NCBI GenBank assembly: GCA_002305415.1 | Contig: DBQX01000110.1 | Coordinates: 1-7,276, forward strand | Length of the DNA: 7,276 nucleotides | Direction of reading: 5' to 3' | DNA from: Actinomycetales bacterium UBA1383 | GTDB lineage: Bacteria > Actinomycetota > Actinomycetes > Actinomycetales > Actinomycetaceae | Shown: positions 6,128-7,276 of the stretch, piece after piece | Position numbering within the stretch: the stretch's first letter is position 1 | Layout of the letters: every line of letters starts with the position of its first letter | Notes under the pieces: model-generated | Seen by the model: only the letters and a program-made list of their open reading frames with translations | The model's database searches: none | Told to the model about the DNA's origin: nothing | Translations under genes and position numbers: made by a program

Positions 6128-6209
6128 GGGCGAGGTCCTCTCGGAGGGTGTCCTCGCTGCTGCCCAGCCGCTGTCCCATTCATGGGGGACATGGAGCCGA
6201 AAGCGGCCA

Positions 6210-6227
6210 TTGGTCCCGGTGATTGTC
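6210..6227 (+). repeat. 18-bp direct repeat at the left edge of exonuclease unit C
   Basis: Identical to 3415-3432. It lies 66 bp before the ATG of copy C, and the sequence between it and the start codon is only partly like that upstream of copy B. This is the second occurrence of the duplicated unit's left boundary. Confidence 0.75.
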
Positions 6228-6293
6228 AGTGCCCGCCGAGAGGATGGATGCGCATCGAAAGGGAAGCGAAACGCAACGCAGGGTGAGAGTGCC

Positions 6294-7276
6294 ATGGCAG
6301 GGTACGCCGTCGTCGACCTGGAGACCACGGGGCTGTTCCCCGGCGGGCACGACCGGATTGTGGAGGTGGGGGTGGTGCTGGTCTCGCCGGACGGCGAGGT
6401 CGAGGATACCTGGGAGACCCTCCTGAACCCCGGGCGGGACCTGGGGCGGCAGGACATCCACGGCATCAGCGCCGCGGACGTGCTGGGGGCGCCGACCTTC
6501 CCGGACGTGGCGGGCACGCTCGCGGAGTTGTTGCGCGGGCGGACCTTCGTAGCGCACAACGCCGCCTTCGATTCCCGCTTCGTCGCGGCGCGGTACGGCT
6601 GGTTCGGATACGAGGTGCCGGTGGCGCCGGAGACGTCGGTGTGCACCATGCAGTGGGGGAGCCGCGTCCTCGGGCTGCCGCGCACCCTCGCCGGCGCGTG
6701 CGCGCACCTCGGCGTGGAGCTCCGCAACCACCACTCGGCCCTCGCCGACGCCCAGGCTGCCGCCGGTCTGCTGCAGCGCATGCTCGGCGAGGTGGGGCCC
6801 CGCGCGATCCCGTGGCGGGAGGCGTACGAGTCGGCGGCGCGCGCGGTATGGCCGGCGATCCCTGGCACGGCTTGCACCTGCGTACGCCGCGGCAACGCCA
6901 CCGAGCAGGCCGTGCCTTACCTGGCGCGGCTGGTGGACTCGCTGCCGGAGCCGTGCGGCGCGGGGGCCGAGGCCGAGTACCTCGCCCTGCTGGACCGCGC
7001 GCTCCTCGATCGCTTCCTGTCCGTGCGCGAGCAGGCGGGGTTGGTGGCGGCCGCGGGTGAGCTGGGGGTCGACCAGCCGACCGCCGTCGGTCTGCACCGT
7101 ACCTACCTCGCGGCGCTTGCCCGAGCGGCGCTCGCCGACGGCGTGGTGACGGCCGGCGAGCGGGACGACCTCGACGCCGTCGCCCGTCTCCTCGACCTGG
7201 ACCCCTGCGAGGTGGACGCTGCGCTGGAGGGATCGAAGGGTGGGTGTGGAAGAAGCGAAGGCGCGGGGTTCCGGCT
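6294..7276 (+). CDS. DEDDh 3'-5' exonuclease with TerB-like region, copy C (3' end outside window)
   Basis: The frame is open from ATG 6294 to the window edge (327 codons plus 2 bases), with GGTGAG 6 nt upstream as ribosome site. Residues 1-165 are a DnaQ-like exonuclease domain of the DEDDh type: Asp8 and Glu10 (VVDLETTG), Asp93 (HNAAFDSRF), His147 and Asp152 (HHSALADAQ). It should remove nucleotides from DNA or RNA 3' ends. Residues about 226-311 are helical and TerB-like, with LLDRFLSVREQ and LARAALADGVVTAGERDDLD. By analogy with copy B, a BRCT domain should follow beyond the window, giving about 410 residues. A linker with CTCVRRGN joins the first two parts. Where copies B and C overlap, C lacks all of B's lesions and is the only copy here likely to work. 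Near the edge, KGGCGRSEGAGF differs from B's DGVCCGEGTRF, so the BRCT junction should be inspected outside the window. Confidence 0.85.
   Translation, partial: MAGYAVVDLETTGLFPGGHDRIVEVGVVLVSPDGEVEDTWETLLNPGRDLGRQDIHGISAADVLGAPTFPDVAGTLAELLRGRTFVAHNAAFDSRFVAARYGWFGYEVPVAPETSVCTMQWGSRVLGLPRTLAGACAHLGVELRNHHSALADAQAAAGLLQRMLGEVGPRAIPWREAYESAARAVWPAIPGTACTCVRRGNATEQAVPYLARLVDSLPEPCGAGAEAEYLALLDRALLDRFLSVREQAGLVAAAGELGVDQPTAVGLHRTYLAALARAALADGVVTAGERDDLDAVARLLDLDPCEVDAALEGSKGGCGRSEGAGFR

Noticed and set aside
6175..6186. Palindrome CCCAT-TC-ATGGG as an operator or attachment site
   Set aside because: It has only five pairs, no second copy in the window and no relation to the repeat boundary.
1..7276. 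CRISPR array, tRNA or rRNA gene, insertion sequence
   Set aside because: I found no regularly spaced repeats, cloverleaf-like sequence, transposase motif or terminal inverted repeats.

Overview
The window is a high-GC stretch with GTG starts, weak Shine-Dalgarno sites and actinobacterial-type protein families, so the source is most likely an actinomycete. It looks like an accessory, defence-type region: a DNA methyltransferase gene, two complete toxin-antitoxin modules, and a decaying tandem array of exonuclease genes. By hand count, sampled 60-base lines in the hicBA module are about 50-52% GC, against about 77% in one line of the right-hand exonuclease gene. That points to separate acquisition of the left module.

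Layout, left to right. Positions 1-1983 hold the C-terminal 660 codons of a large Eco57I-like adenine-N6 DNA methyltransferase cut by the window edge. It converges on, and overlaps by 26 bp, a minus-strand operon (2854 to 1958) that encodes an 85-residue conserved-looking small protein, a HicB-like antitoxin and a HicA toxin. The operon appears to be transcribed as a leaderless mRNA from a TACGAT -10 box. To the right, on the plus strand, lies a graveyard. It contains the last ~46 codons of an exonuclease/BRCT gene (copy A, about 2945-3085) and a frameshifted, truncated 5' end of a NERD-like nuclease-related gene (3086-~3418). It also contains a nearly full-length exonuclease pseudogene (copy B, 3499-4720) with a lost start codon, a nonsense codon and two one-base deletions. 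A strong hairpin terminator (4788-4810) follows. Next is an HTH antitoxin/PIN toxin operon (4952-6077), and then the third exonuclease copy (copy C, 6294 to the right edge), which is open throughout and probably functional.

The exonuclease family joins a DnaQ-like DEDDh 3'-5' exonuclease domain, a helical TerB-like segment and a C-terminal BRCT domain. Copies B and C begin after the same 18-bp block (3415-3432 and 6210-6227), and the NERD fragment breaks off at that block. This marks a likely recombination junction. The simplest history is repeated duplication of an exonuclease(-NERD) unit, decay of two copies, and lodging of toxin-antitoxin modules between them. Whether the methyltransferase, the exonuclease and a NERD protein ever acted as one defence system cannot be decided from this window. 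It is offered as a hypothesis only.
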